Positions 1 through 11,271 of a DNA stretch of 64,000 nucleotides are shown piece by piece (the first letter of the stretch is position 1; each line of letters opens with the position of its first letter). The position numbers and the translations under genes are program-made. The notes beneath the pieces were generated by a model that worked only from the letters and a program-made list of their open reading frames with translations, searched no databases and had not been told where the DNA came from. The stretch is taken from the NCBI GenBank assembly GCA_023079485.1, contig CM041097.1, positions 19,017,158 through 19,081,157 on the forward strand. The letters are read 5' to 3'. Source of the stretch: Archilochus colubris. Its lineage: Eukaryota > Chordata > Aves > Apodiformes > Trochilidae.

Positions 1-1921
1 TAAGATAGCAGTGTGTTTAATTCACTACTATTTCTTTTTCCATATTACAACAGATCATTTAGCATTGTGCAATTTCCTCTCGATTATTCTCTGCAATTCC
101 AACAACATTTTTTGGTGCATAAAGAGAGCCTAAATGAAGGTGCTGAGCAGCAGGGTATAAAAGAGGCTTCTTGGAGCATTGATGTTACAAGAAAACAGGT
201 TAAAGTCCTATTAGCTTTCAATGTAGAGTCTAATAGACAAGAAAAAACAGAAATGAAAAGAGATTTCTGTCTCTAGGAAAAAAAAAAAGCAATGCCAGTA
301 ATTTTTCTATCCAAAAACTCATGGCCCATGTCCAATTCATGTATCCAAAGTCATGGCCAGGTTGGATGCAAACAATTTTCATGGACCTACACATTTTTGA
401 ATTGCTATATTTTCAGTAAGTACAGAAGTGCATCCTAAATATTATCTGGCCCCATATTAGGAACACCTAAGTCATAATTATCTTAAACCAGATAAACTTA
501 CAGGCTTTTCCATCCAAATATCTTTGGCCCTGATACCCAACTGGTGTAAATTAGCATTTACACCATGAATCCAACCCATTCTATGTGTTGAAACCCAAGA
601 ACACCTCCAGAACAGTAAGTTCAAGTACAAATCTTTTCAGTGTATTAAGAAAAACATTCATAAATACTGATTACTACTCAAGATAACATTGTGCTTTCTC
701 TAACATGCCCTGAATCTCTATAAATTGTCTGCTGCATATCCAGCAGATGGAAATGTACTGATAGCTACATGCATGGCTTGTTTGCAGTGCAAGAAAATTA
801 TCAATTTTTTGCAAATCCTCTGCCATGTGCAAAGCAGGAGTCCAATAGCAATCCATGGAATAAAATGTATTCATCTTTCTCTCCATCTCTTCCTCCTACC
901 CACTTGGTGAGACTTGATCAGGTCTACCTTCTGAATGAGTAAACAGCTCATCCATGAGTCGTAGAAAAGAGGCTGAATTGCAGAAATTCATTAATAAACA
1001 AAGGAAAATCAATTCATCTTAGACCTAGAATGACATCTTCATTTTCAAGCAACATGACCCAGTTGGGATATGTTGTGTGAGATGACTCTAAAGTGACTTT
1101 GAAGGAACTTACAGGTTTCTCTGGAGTTCTTGGCAAAAGGACACACTTAACCATAGGAAGGAAAACAGATCAGTCTTGCTTTAAATGTATCAAATGGTTC
1201 TCTGAAATAAAAGTAACCTCTAGCTTTGTGCTTATATTTAGATCACATTAACCTGTGCTACTTCAGATATATTCAAATCCACAGCTCACAGCCACCTTTT
1301 CAAATTACCAACAAACAGAAAAAAGAAGTTGCACTGTGCTTTGAAGCATGATCATTTTCTAAAAATCAAAGCAGTGTAAAGGGACAAAGTGGGGCTTTAA
1401 TGAGAGACCTTCATTTGAGGTGTCACCCCAACACCTCCCACACAGACTCACATCCTTGCTCCATGTGTCCCAGAACCCTTACACCAGCCAGGGTTTATCG
1501 TGAGTACAAAAGACTCTTCAAATTAAACCACCTTCTGTGCCTCTTAGAGCCCAGTGCACCACAATGAGGTTTTTTATCTTTTTTTTTAGCATACCTATCA
1601 CTGCAAAGAGGAGAAATAGTACCTGACTTTATATGTAAAAATAAATAAATGTAAAGAGATAACAATTGAGATAATTTAATCACTATCTCTGCCTTCACTA
1701 GGTACATACACACAAAACCCATTCTCTCTACACCTCCTAAATTACAAGGAAACATTACCAGCCCTGTTGGTAGTTGAGCAATGGGAGTATGTGAAGCAAA
1801 ATTTAGTATTTCCAATGAGACAGCCCTTTCAGAATGATTCCTGGCATTGCATAGTGTGTTTCAAATAAAAAAAAAAAGCATCTCAAAGCACAAGTAAATC
1901 AGCTCCAAATGACAGGGTTCA

Positions 1922-2414
1922 TGGGCCCCCCAGTTCAGGAAGGATATCAAGGTCCTGGAGCAGGTCCAAAGGAGGGCAGCCAGGCTGGTGAAGGGACTCG
2001 AGCACAGACCCTATGAGGAGAGGCTGAGAGAGCTGGGGGTGTTCAGCCTGGAGAAGAGGAGGCTCAGGGGAGACCTCATCACTCTCTACAACTCCCTGAA
2101 AGGAGGTTGGAGCCAGGGGGGGGTTGGGCTCTTTTCCCAGGCAACTCTCAGCAAGACAAGAGGGCAGGGTCTCAAGTTGTGCCAGGGAGGTTTAGGTTGG
2201 AGATGAGAAAGAATTTCTTTCTGGAGAGGGTGATCAGGCATTGGAATGGGCTGCCCAGGGAAGTAGTGGATTCTCCGTGTCTGGAGATATTTCAAAAGAG
2301 CCTGGATGTGGCACTCAGTGCCATGGGCTGGGAACTGCAGCAGGAGTGGATCAAGGGTTGGACTCGATGATCTCTGAGGTCCCTTCCATCCCAGCCAATT
2401 CTGTGATTCTATGA
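1922..2414 (+). mobile_element. CR1 LINE, 5'-truncated 3' end (copy A)
   Basis: A fragment of the CR1 non-LTR retrotransposon covering the C-terminal end of ORF2 and the 3' end. It translates to the typical [26 protein letters not shown] and [15 protein letters not shown] motifs and ends in the short CR1 tail CTGTGATTCTATGA. One missing G near 2186 (compared with the copy at 58442) shifts the frame between these two motif groups, so the open frame is broken. It carries the GGGCTGGGAACTGCAGCAG variant near the ORF2 end. CR1 uses target-primed reverse transcription, so 5' truncation is normal. No clear target-site duplication was seen. Confidence 0.92.
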
Positions 2415-3060
2415 TATGAGATAACTGCATCTTCACTGTGCTTTCCCAAGGCTTGGTTACACACCAGGGCTGTGACTGCATCACAACACTTACATTCATT
2501 ACTACTTGAGCAGTTTACTGCTGAAAGACATTTTTATGCTGATTTGTCAACACCACACCACACTGGGGTTTATACCTTTCAGCCTTTATGTTTGGGTTAA
2601 ATACAGCAAATTTTCTCGTTGCCTTTTTTCCCACTGGGACACAGTTACTGAAAGCTGTGAATGCCCAGACAAAGGTTTGGGCTGTTGCATTGGAGCACTG
2701 ATGGGTTCAGACTGTTCTGGTGACTGTGTGGCACTCCCTAGCACTTCCCCAGGGCACTGACTGCACACCCAGCACTTGGGCCCTGTACTGATGGGGAAGG
2801 AGTCTTTCTGTCCCACCTTCAGTGCTGCTGTCCATGAAGCCAAAGCCATGGGGAAAAAAAAAAAAAAAAGTGATTTTTAAGATAAGGAAATCCTGCTGTG
2901 CCTTGTTAGATGAAGGTGTCAGTCCTCAGGAGGACTCCTCAGCATGGGAAGATCAGCAAGTTCACCTGATGTAGGGGTGGTGGAGTCTCTTTGCTTGGCA
3001 GCTTGCTCAACCCAAGCCTTTTGGCTTGCCCCAAGATGTCACAGGAGCACCAGAGTGACA

Positions 3061-3165
3061 TTAGTATTATTATTATAGTATTATTATTATTATATATATT
3101 ATTAATTATATTAAATAATTAATTATATTAAATAATTATTATTATAATATTATTATTATTATATT
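3061..3165. repeat. ATT/TA-rich simple repeat
   Basis: About 105 bases made only of A and T apart from a single G near each end. It is mainly ATT triplets with TA steps in the middle, and contains two perfect tandem copies of TTAATTATATTAAATAA (3102-3118 and 3119-3135). Confidence 0.95.
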
Positions 3166-4853
3166 AGAAGCCAGCTATAGCTCTGGTATCTGCTTATTTC
3201 AGTACTGCTTAGTCCACCTTGGGGGGTGGTTTGGGTGAGGCCCCACCACAGACACCAGGATCCAGCTCCTTACTCCTCCCATGCCAGGAAGGTGCCTTAA
3301 CGTGGGGAGTTTAGGAAACAAAAGCACCTCTAGTGTCACACCATCTCTGAGCCCCAGTGTCACCTGAAACACAATGAGCTCATAGGATTTAGGAAAATAG
3401 CTTGAAAACACAAGATTTAAACCCTCCCCGAAGGCTTCGTGTATTCAATTTGAATTGCAAATCAGCTACAATATTTCCTGTTTCTCTAGGAAAAGTAAGC
3501 AATAGCAACCATGAGTGACAAACAAATGAAAATCCAAGCCCTTTTGTGAAGAAAAAAGGAAAAATGGGAGTAATCAGTATCAGAAACTTTAGTTAAATAA
3601 CGTGAGGTTCCTTCCTTCCTTGAAATATGGTTCAATAATTTTGAATAAGCAGTAAGCACTACAACAGCATGGGTAAATCTTGCTGGAGACTGTAAAACTG
3701 GTCACTTCTGCTTCAACTCTGGTAGTTACAAGTATTTTCTATTCATTCTGTTATGGATATCTGGAAAATAGTTTGAGAGCAGAAAGCACCTCAGGGATAA
3801 AAAAGTTTGAAAAGAAAAATGTAGCTGTATATCATTGGCATTCATGAGAAAATTCACATTAGATGCCTTCAAATCAGGTGCTCGGGAGACAATACAGAGA
3901 TCAGGAGCAAGGGTGTGCCAAGAATGCAAGCTTAGCTGGGACAGACTCAGCTCCTTTCCTGGCAGATGAAGAATATGAAAGCATGTAAGGCCAAATTCAA
4001 AAGATAATATAGACATGTGGAAGGTGGTGGGAGGAAAGCTGAAGCTGCAGAATAACTAAAAAGGCTGTGCATGCACTCCCTGCATGGCAGCCTCTTATCT
4101 TCACATTTTAATTCCTGTTCTCCTACATGCATTCAACAGATCTCTTCCTAGAGATAGCTGCACCACTATATCAGCCCTGGAGTGAAGCTCCTCTGCCAGC
4201 ACCACTGGGGAATTTAGCCCCAAATCCCTGTTGTTAAACACTGTTCCTTTCACTAGGTCAGAAAGTTGATACTTCTGCAAACAGAGCTACATTTTGCCAT
4301 GGGTAAAAATGTCAATTTGCTTGAATTTAGCTAAGAGCAAAAATCTCATCATTTCTAGTGCCTGACAACTCTTACCTCTGAAAGATGTCACTTTGCCACC
4401 TGAAGTGACCCTTCCTTGCTTTTACAGAACTAACAGACAATTGTGGCAGAAATGCCATATTTTCATGAAACTCAGAAGTGCATTTTCTCCTCTGTCACAG
4501 TCCTGACCTTCTAAGTGTTTAATTACTCAAAAAATCAGCAGTTGGGGAAAGAACAGATCTTGTAAACGAAAGCTTAGGCACCAGGTTGAGCCTGAGCTGA
4601 ATAAAGAACAAAATATTGGCAATTATGTAAATGCACTAAACATGTCAGACCATTTTAATTAATAAATGAATCTATAATGTATCTCCTTTTAAATTTCTTT
4701 GCAAAGGGAAAACAGCAAGACAACACCAAGCTTCAGACACAACAAAAAAACCCTTTCTCTCTACATGCCAAGTGCAAAGTCACCAAGTCAATACCTCTGC
4801 TCATATCCCATGTTCAGGCTGAGATTTTCAACATTCCAGCTACCCAGAAAGAA

Positions 4854-5262
4854 ACAGACCCTATGAGGAGAGGCTGAGGGAGCTGGGGGTGTTCAGGCTG
4901 GAGAAGAGGAGGCTCAGGGGAGACCTCATCACTCTCTACAACTCCCTGAAAGGAGGTTGGAGCCAGGGGGGGGTTGGGCTCTTTTCCCAGGCAACTCTCA
5001 GCAAGACAAGAGGGCAGGGTCTCAAGTTGTGCCATGGGAGGTTTAGGTTGGAGATGAGAAAGGATTTCTTTCTGGAGAGGGTGATCAGGCATTGGAATGG
5101 GCTGCCCAGGGAAGTAGTGGATTCTCCATGTCTGGAGATATTTCAAAAGAGACTGGATGTGGCACTCAGTGCCATGGTCTAGCAACCGCAACGGTGGTTC
5201 ATGGGTTGGACTCGATGATCTCTGAGGTCCCTTCCATCCCAGCCAATTCTATGATTCTATGA
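4854..5262 (+). mobile_element. CR1 LINE, 5'-truncated 3' end (copy B)
   Basis: Starts abruptly at ACCCTATGAGGAGAGG and runs to the CR1 tail CCAATTCTATGATTCTATGA. The ORF2 C-terminal frame is open from 4889 to the stop at 5180-5182, ending in ...LDVALSAMV. It carries the GGTCTAGCAACCGCAAC variant after that frame. It is very similar to copies A and E through the body, indicating a fairly young insertion. GAAACA occurs just before the element (4851-4856) and again at 5261-5266, a possible short target duplication but not a secure one. Confidence 0.92.
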
Positions 5263-5441
5263 AACATTTCAAAAAAAGCAATACTTTTGTTCACTTCGTT
5301 CCCAATAATATTCCCCAGAGTGTTTGCAAGGAGAAGTGGAGGCTGCACAGCCCATCCAGGCAGCAGCCAGAGCTCACCAGGATATTTCACCCACCTGTTT
5401 TCCACCCCAGTATTTCCAGATGTTTTCCCCATATATACCCC

Positions 5442-5459
5442 ATATATATATATATATAA
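5442..5459. repeat. (TA)n microsatellite
   Basis: A run of about nine TA dinucleotides, following a shorter ATATATACCC block at 5431-5440. Confidence 0.9.
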
Positions 5460-8400
5460 ATATGTCACATTTGGATGCCTCAGGATTAGATATATTTCCT
5501 TCCCCCACTGATAAGAAGAAAAAATGACAGCTAGAAAATATCTGAGGATTGAGTCCTTTCCTATGGACTTGAATTCTCTAATGGGAAAATAACAAAAAAT
5601 GATGCTGCCTACTTCTGTAACAAACAGATTTTCCTTTTTCATCTATCTATCTAGAGTGAGTGTTCAAACTGTGGCATAACAATTAGAATAAGTGATAGTG
5701 TTACATACAGAAAACAAAGACTATGATGGCACAATTTGTCTTGTTACATTTTGTGATTTAATGCCAGGCTGGGGTTTCTAGTCTGAACCAGATTTTTTTC
5801 TTGCACTATAAATATTTCTGTTTTTTCATTTTTTCTTGATTTAGTTTGACAGTAAATAATCCCATGGAAGCTGCTGTTGGAAAGACATTGTAAAAATTAT
5901 TAAGTGCCTGCTTGCCAGTTAGGACCTTGTGTTTGTCAGAGTAAAATAAGTAAAACAGTTGGGTTACTTAAAGGAAATATGTGTGTATATATTTACAATA
6001 ATACCACATCATCTGCAGTCGCAGAGCATCAGAACTGATGGATCAATACCTTCTCTGAAGAGAAAGAGTTTTGGGTCTATATTCTGGAGACTGGCAGCAG
6101 CAAGTATTTGTTTTTTGGTTTCAAAGGACTCAACAAGAGGAGAATAGAAATCAGGGAGTTTTGCAGACAGATCTGTGCTTGTAGGAATGGACAAGTGTTT
6201 TGGATAAGGATCTGGTCAGTTCATTGACTTTTGTTGGTGGTTTTTGTTGCTTGTAATATTCCTCTTGGAAAGCCATGTTAGAGGTTTTAGGTCCTTTTTC
6301 TTTTGAGGTATAATTGCATATTGCAACACTTGCACCTTTAAAAGAGCTCTCAGGTGATCTGCACAAAATAACTCAGATGCTGAAAGTGTGATGACCGGAA
6401 AAGGGGCAGGTTTGAGATGTTCTCTGTCTGTGTCAAGTGAAATAACTAGAGAAAAATTCTCAGCAAATAAATGCAAACAGAAACACCAAGGAAAGACAGC
6501 TCGTGGGAATGTGCTGATTTCATTTTCATTACAGTAACTTCACCAGAAGAAGATAAACCACAGATACTGGTTGGTACCTACTGACACATTCAGAGATGAA
6601 CACTGGCTCTCTGCCAGCTCCTTGGCCACTCCATGGGCAGCTTGAGCCTCCTCCTCCGAGGTCTCACTGGACACAGGGGCCATGGTTGCCCAGGGAATGT
6701 TTCTGTAACCAACAGATCCCTCCTACTAACCCAGAGTTAGAAAAAAAGGTAAAATTGGGACAGAGAGGAAGACAGAGAGTCAAAGTCACAAAATGAATAT
6801 AGGAGGAATTACCACAAGGTCTTAGTAAATAATTAAAATGTTATCTTACTTTTTGATCTAGAAAGATATATTCTGTTAATGACAAGGAAAAAATGTGAAG
6901 GCTTTTTATTTTTTCCCTTTTTCTTAAGTATCAGAGATGTGTACATCAGCTTCAAGAGAAATATTGACAAACAAGAGAAAGGGTGTGAAATAAATACGGT
7001 GCAATGCAATAAGGAAAAGTACAAGATCTATTTCTACATTTAAGGAGAAATAATCACTGCACAACTTCAGCATAGGCAAGCAGTTTATAGAAGAGGTTAA
7101 GAGTGGAACCTGAGCTGAATGGAAGCATGAAAAAAGCAGCTGTCCTCCTTTGGGAACGTGTAAATAGCAAATGGCTGTTGGTCATTGTTCTGCCTCAGCT
7201 GGAGACTGTGCCCAGCTCTGGGCAATGTGCTTGTAGAAAAATGTCAGCTGTGCTGAAATAACCCAGAAGAGACAAAAATGACAAGAGATGATCAAACACT
7301 GACTTAGGAAAAAGAAAATAGGAATCCTATAATATAAAATAGTTATATTCTTCACACATGCTAAAGGTATAGAGAGAAATGTCCGTGTCCCACTGGTAGT
7401 AGACAAATAAAGGCATTGATAGAGAAGAAATAATGTTGGTTAGACAAGATAGACAAGAATAAATGTTGGTTTTAAACCAACAATGTTGTCAAGGTTTCCT
7501 GGGGAAAGACTTACAGCCCCACAGGGCTTTGAAGCATGATAGGCAAATATTTACTGAGGATATTTCAGGTGCAGTTACTGCTGCTTGGGGCAGGACTGAT
7601 GTATAAAGGTACCACCCAGCTCCTTTTCCTGTTTTGACAGAATTATCCAAACTCAGATTTCCTCTTTTTTAAATAGCTCAAGCCATTTATACTTTTAAAT
7701 GATGGAGAAGTGCTTCAGTAGATCCCCAGATGTGTGTGAAGTGAGACCTCACAAAAAGTTAAAAGAAACTCTGCTTTTTAAACCCTTTATTTCCAAAACT
7801 TAGGAGTTTGTCAGGGTTTGATCATTCCCCACCTGAAATGGCAGCTGGCAGTGGTGCAGCAGGTTTATGTGTGTCCCCTGAGACCACCTCCAACTTTTAG
7901 GTGCATTTATGAAAACCTATGAAAAGAATTAAGTCCCTTCTAGAAACAGGATGATTTCTTACTTCTCAAAAAACCCCATCTCTCTGACTCCTATCAGCAG
8001 TAAGTTTCAGGGCAAGCCTGTATGATAACTTCTCACACGGGTATGAAAAACGAGAGAAGTGAGAAGAGAATACAGATCTGTAAATTGCATCATAAATGTA
8101 ATTTCTCAGTGGAAAATTTTCAGCACTTAAAAGGTTTCAAATGACTTTATGATTTCGTAAACCCATTTTATTAAGTGATTTCTGGTTTCAGCTGTTTTAT
8201 GAGCTGATTCCCAACAGTAAATTACCAATTTTCCCTTTGGAAGAACAGGGCAAACAGATACTTTTTTTTCCTGCTTTAATTCGTTGTATGTTGACTGAGA
8301 TGTCAAAGGAAATGAAAGCAAATTGTCATGTAGATCCTTACGGGTGAATATTTCACTTCTGAAGAATAAACCTTAACAGAATAAAGTTTGTTCAGAAGAG

Positions 8401-8713
8401 TCCATCTCTGAAAACTGACTTCCTTCCAACCCAACAACAGAAGGGCCAGGGGCAGATTTTGCTTTCTCACTCTTGTGCCACACAGAGTGGACAGATGAGT
8501 TTCAAACATTACAAATGTTTTTTCATTTCTCTCCTTTCCATCTTTGTGTCATCTGGGAATGATTTTTATGCTGGGATGATCCCATCCAGACCATTTGCTG
8601 CATTTTCTGAGTCTCCAAATGGTGCAGTAGAAGGTGATTTTACGTGGGGAAAATTGGGGTGCTTACTCTGAATCTGCACTTTAATTGCCCAATCTCTCTT
8701 CCTGTTTTTACAG

Positions 8714-8848
8714 CATATCAAGGTAGTCACAGGAAGAGACACTTTACTTTCCACTGATTGGATGGGAGGAATTTTTGACCTTGGAAAGTGGAGATGCTGT
8801 TGCTATGGAAACTAATAAGTCTGCTGCCATTCATGAGCTGCAGCACAG
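8714..8848 (+). CDS. CNTN6: CNTN6 first coding exon: 5' UTR end, start codon, signal peptide
   Basis: The coding part is 8794-8848, encoding MLLLWKLISLLPFMSCST plus the first base of Gly19. This is a classic signal peptide: a short hydrophobic core (LLLW...LISLLPF) followed by small polar residues, with cleavage likely around residue 19. It would send the protein into the secretory pathway. The exon start is set by a good acceptor (pyrimidine-rich tract ending TTTTTACAG at 8713), leaving an 80-base 5' UTR piece in this exon. The donor is CAG|GTAAAA at 8849. The start ATG has G at -3 and C at +4, an adequate but not strong context. An out-of-frame ATG lies 32 bases upstream (see the uORF entry). 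The exon is too short to be found as a long open frame; it was recognised from the signal peptide, the phase-1 donor and its resemblance to contactin leaders. Confidence 0.85.
8762..8815 (+). other. Overlapping upstream ORF in the CNTN6 5' UTR
   Basis: An ATG at 8762 opens a 17-codon frame (MGGIFDLGKWRCCCYGN) that stops with TAA at 8813-8815, after passing over the CNTN6 start at 8794 in a different frame. Its context is weak at -3 (T) but has G at +4. Uninterrupted translation of it would bypass the main start, so CNTN6 would depend on leaky scanning. That it is translated is an inference; there is no direct evidence in the sequence. Confidence 0.4.
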
Positions 8849-11250
8849 GTAAAATGTTCCACTATTAGTGTTTGTGATTGATAAATCCATATCAGTATCA
8901 TAATTCTTCTAGAAAGGAGAAGCAATTACCAAAACTAACAGTACTTTTTCACATGAACAAGCAACTGTGGAGCTTTTCAGGAGGATGTGCTTTCATTTTA
9001 AGCAACACAAGGTGCTGCCTTTGAACCAGGAAAACAGGTTTCAAGATTGTAAGAAAGTAATCCAGGCTTTAAAAAATATTCTAAACTGCAATGTTGAGAA
9101 AAAAAAAAAGTACAATTGTTACTTGGCTAACAACATGCACATAAAAGCCATTTTTTAGCCACAGCATAACAAGCTCCCAAGCCAGCAAATGGAGCTGGAT
9201 TGAAAACCAGAGCAGTTTAGTGAGTGCAATACCCATTGGTATAGTGGGAGTGATGCATGGAAAGTTGAGGTTCTACACTTAATATCATGACCTTCATATA
9301 CCTCCATATAGTAATGTGTATTTAAATCACATTTAAGTTAAAGACAAATAAAATAATTCATTTATGGAATCAAAAATTTCTCAGAGGAGAAATTGTGGCT
9401 GGAGGAAGCAGGAGTGCTTTCCTCTGTTCTATTTCTTGAGTATTCCTTGTGCTGGATTAAAATATCAACAGGTTGCTAACATATTGTAAGATAAAGTGTC
9501 TGGCAGGGCAGTGTTCAGAGTGAGGGTTTGGTGTTCTGAGCTCATTCCTTTTTTGAACCTTTCTTCTAATTCAAAGCCTATAACTCGACAATCCTGCTTC
9601 ATAAAACCATATAAATGGGATTAACTCCTGTGATTCATTATGGACTCATCTGGAAACAGACATAAAATAGTAACTGAACTCTTTGAGGTTATAATGAATT
9701 TGGGGATGAACTGACCCTTCACACTTGTCTGTGATAGAAACCATGACAACTGACTTTTGTCTCTAATTACTGTATTGAACTCTAAATAGCTGGGATGTTA
9801 TTCATGTACTTAGGAGGAAATTGTATTAAAGTAACCTCAAATGATACTTAAATTAATTATGTAGTGCATGAGTCAGCAGCTGTTTGAGATGAAGAAACAG
9901 AGTGCAGACTTCAGTAGTGATAAAATGTGATTTAAATTCAACTGGACAATATTTTATCTAATAGATGCCAGCTAAAAATGTAAATCTGAGGATCAGATTC
10001 TCTGTAACACCAATACTATTCAGTTACAACCAACCAACATGTTCAGAACTTCATATTGAAACATTTGAAGAGATTTCCAGGAAGCAGTCACTCCTTGAGC
10101 CCCAGCCATGCTGAACTCAACACCACAACCACCTTGCAGGACCCTCATTTTCCCTTTAATTGCCCCCTCTGCTGCCACAGCATCCATCAGCCCCCTTGGG
10201 AACTTCTCCCAGATCACTTCCTCCTCTACTCCCCTAAGAAATTGCACCAACCTTTTAGAGCAGATGATTCCCTTGTAATTCCTTGCTAGCTTCTAGTAGT
10301 TGTGAACTAGATGGTGATCCTGGAATATGAATCACCAGAGGAGCAATACAGCTCGGTGGCAGACAAGATATTTTTAAACCCATGTTTTGTATTTCCAAAT
10401 CCAACCTTTTGCTTCACTTCTTCCCACAAAGCTTTCATTTTTTAGAACCTTTTTGTCATCTTTACCTTCCTTGCTAGTGGATCATCTTTTAATGAGACCT
10501 GTATCCTGGGCCAGCTGAGTTCAAAGCTACTAGGAGCTCACTTTTAAGTTAACATGTTCAGTTTTTTTCAAGGCTTAACAATAGATAAAAATTTAAATGT
10601 TCTGTATTCCCAGGCACCAAGAGTAGATCACAAGGGCACCTTTGTCCTGATCCTGCCATCAATTAAAAGAACAGCAAAAGCTCCCCCTGACTTCACTGAG
10701 ATAACTTAATTTATACCTGGGTATAAATTAACTCCCCTGGTTTCAGTGGGGCTACAATCATTTTCCCTACGTGGCATTCTGAAATATGCTTGATGGTGAC
10801 AGTCAAACCTGCAGTTAGGGGCAAAACTTCTTTGATTTATTATATGGATAGTTCCCATCAATTTAGGAGTAACAGAACTGAGTGGGAAAATTAGGAAGTA
10901 GTCACGATGCTGAGCAGAGCAGTCCTGGGGGCTGGGGCTTGAAAGGTAATTCAGGTTGTTAGATGACACTGGGCAATCATTTCTTCCTTGTTCTATCAGA
11001 TGTGTAGAGTGGAAATTATATTGACCTATAAATAAAATCTAAATCTAAGGATTAAATGTGCTGTAGAGCAAAGGTAGATTTTATTACCCCCCACCCAAAA
11101 AAAATGGTAATTCAATTACTCAAAAATCAAACTACCCTCTATATTGGAAAGATCATGGAAAGAGTAATATTCCCTTCAACTCTTATTTTACAGCAGTTTT
11201 TTTCTTGACTGAACAAGGGTCTGTGGGGTTTCCTTGCAAACATCTTAGGG

Positions 11251-11271
11251 AATAAAATAAAATAAAATAAT
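11251..11271. repeat. (AATAA)n microsatellite
   Basis: Four tandem pentamers of the AATAA/TAAAA type. Confidence 0.9.

Larger units (their letters stand above)
1..8713. other. Non-coding region upstream of the first CNTN6 coding exon (intron 1 or 5' flank)
   Basis: AT-rich DNA with no convincing protein or RNA gene. It holds two CR1 3' ends (1922-2414 and 4854-5262), an ATT-rich tract (3061-3165), a TA repeat (5442-5459) and an A-run at 2855-2869. There is no CpG island or clear core promoter. Because the first coding exon has a splice acceptor, at least one untranslated CNTN6 exon must lie upstream, either here or beyond the window; I could not place it. Confidence 0.6.

Noticed and set aside
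2086..2499. Minus-strand open frames through the CR1 copies (also 4814-5191 and 58563-58928)
   Set aside because: The similar peptides recur only because the same CR1 sequence is read backwards; they are not genes.
5199..5642. Open frame of 147 codons on the - strand
   Set aside because: It overlaps the CR1 copy B tail and the TA microsatellite (giving an IYIYIY stretch). It is antisense to a repeat and chance-open.
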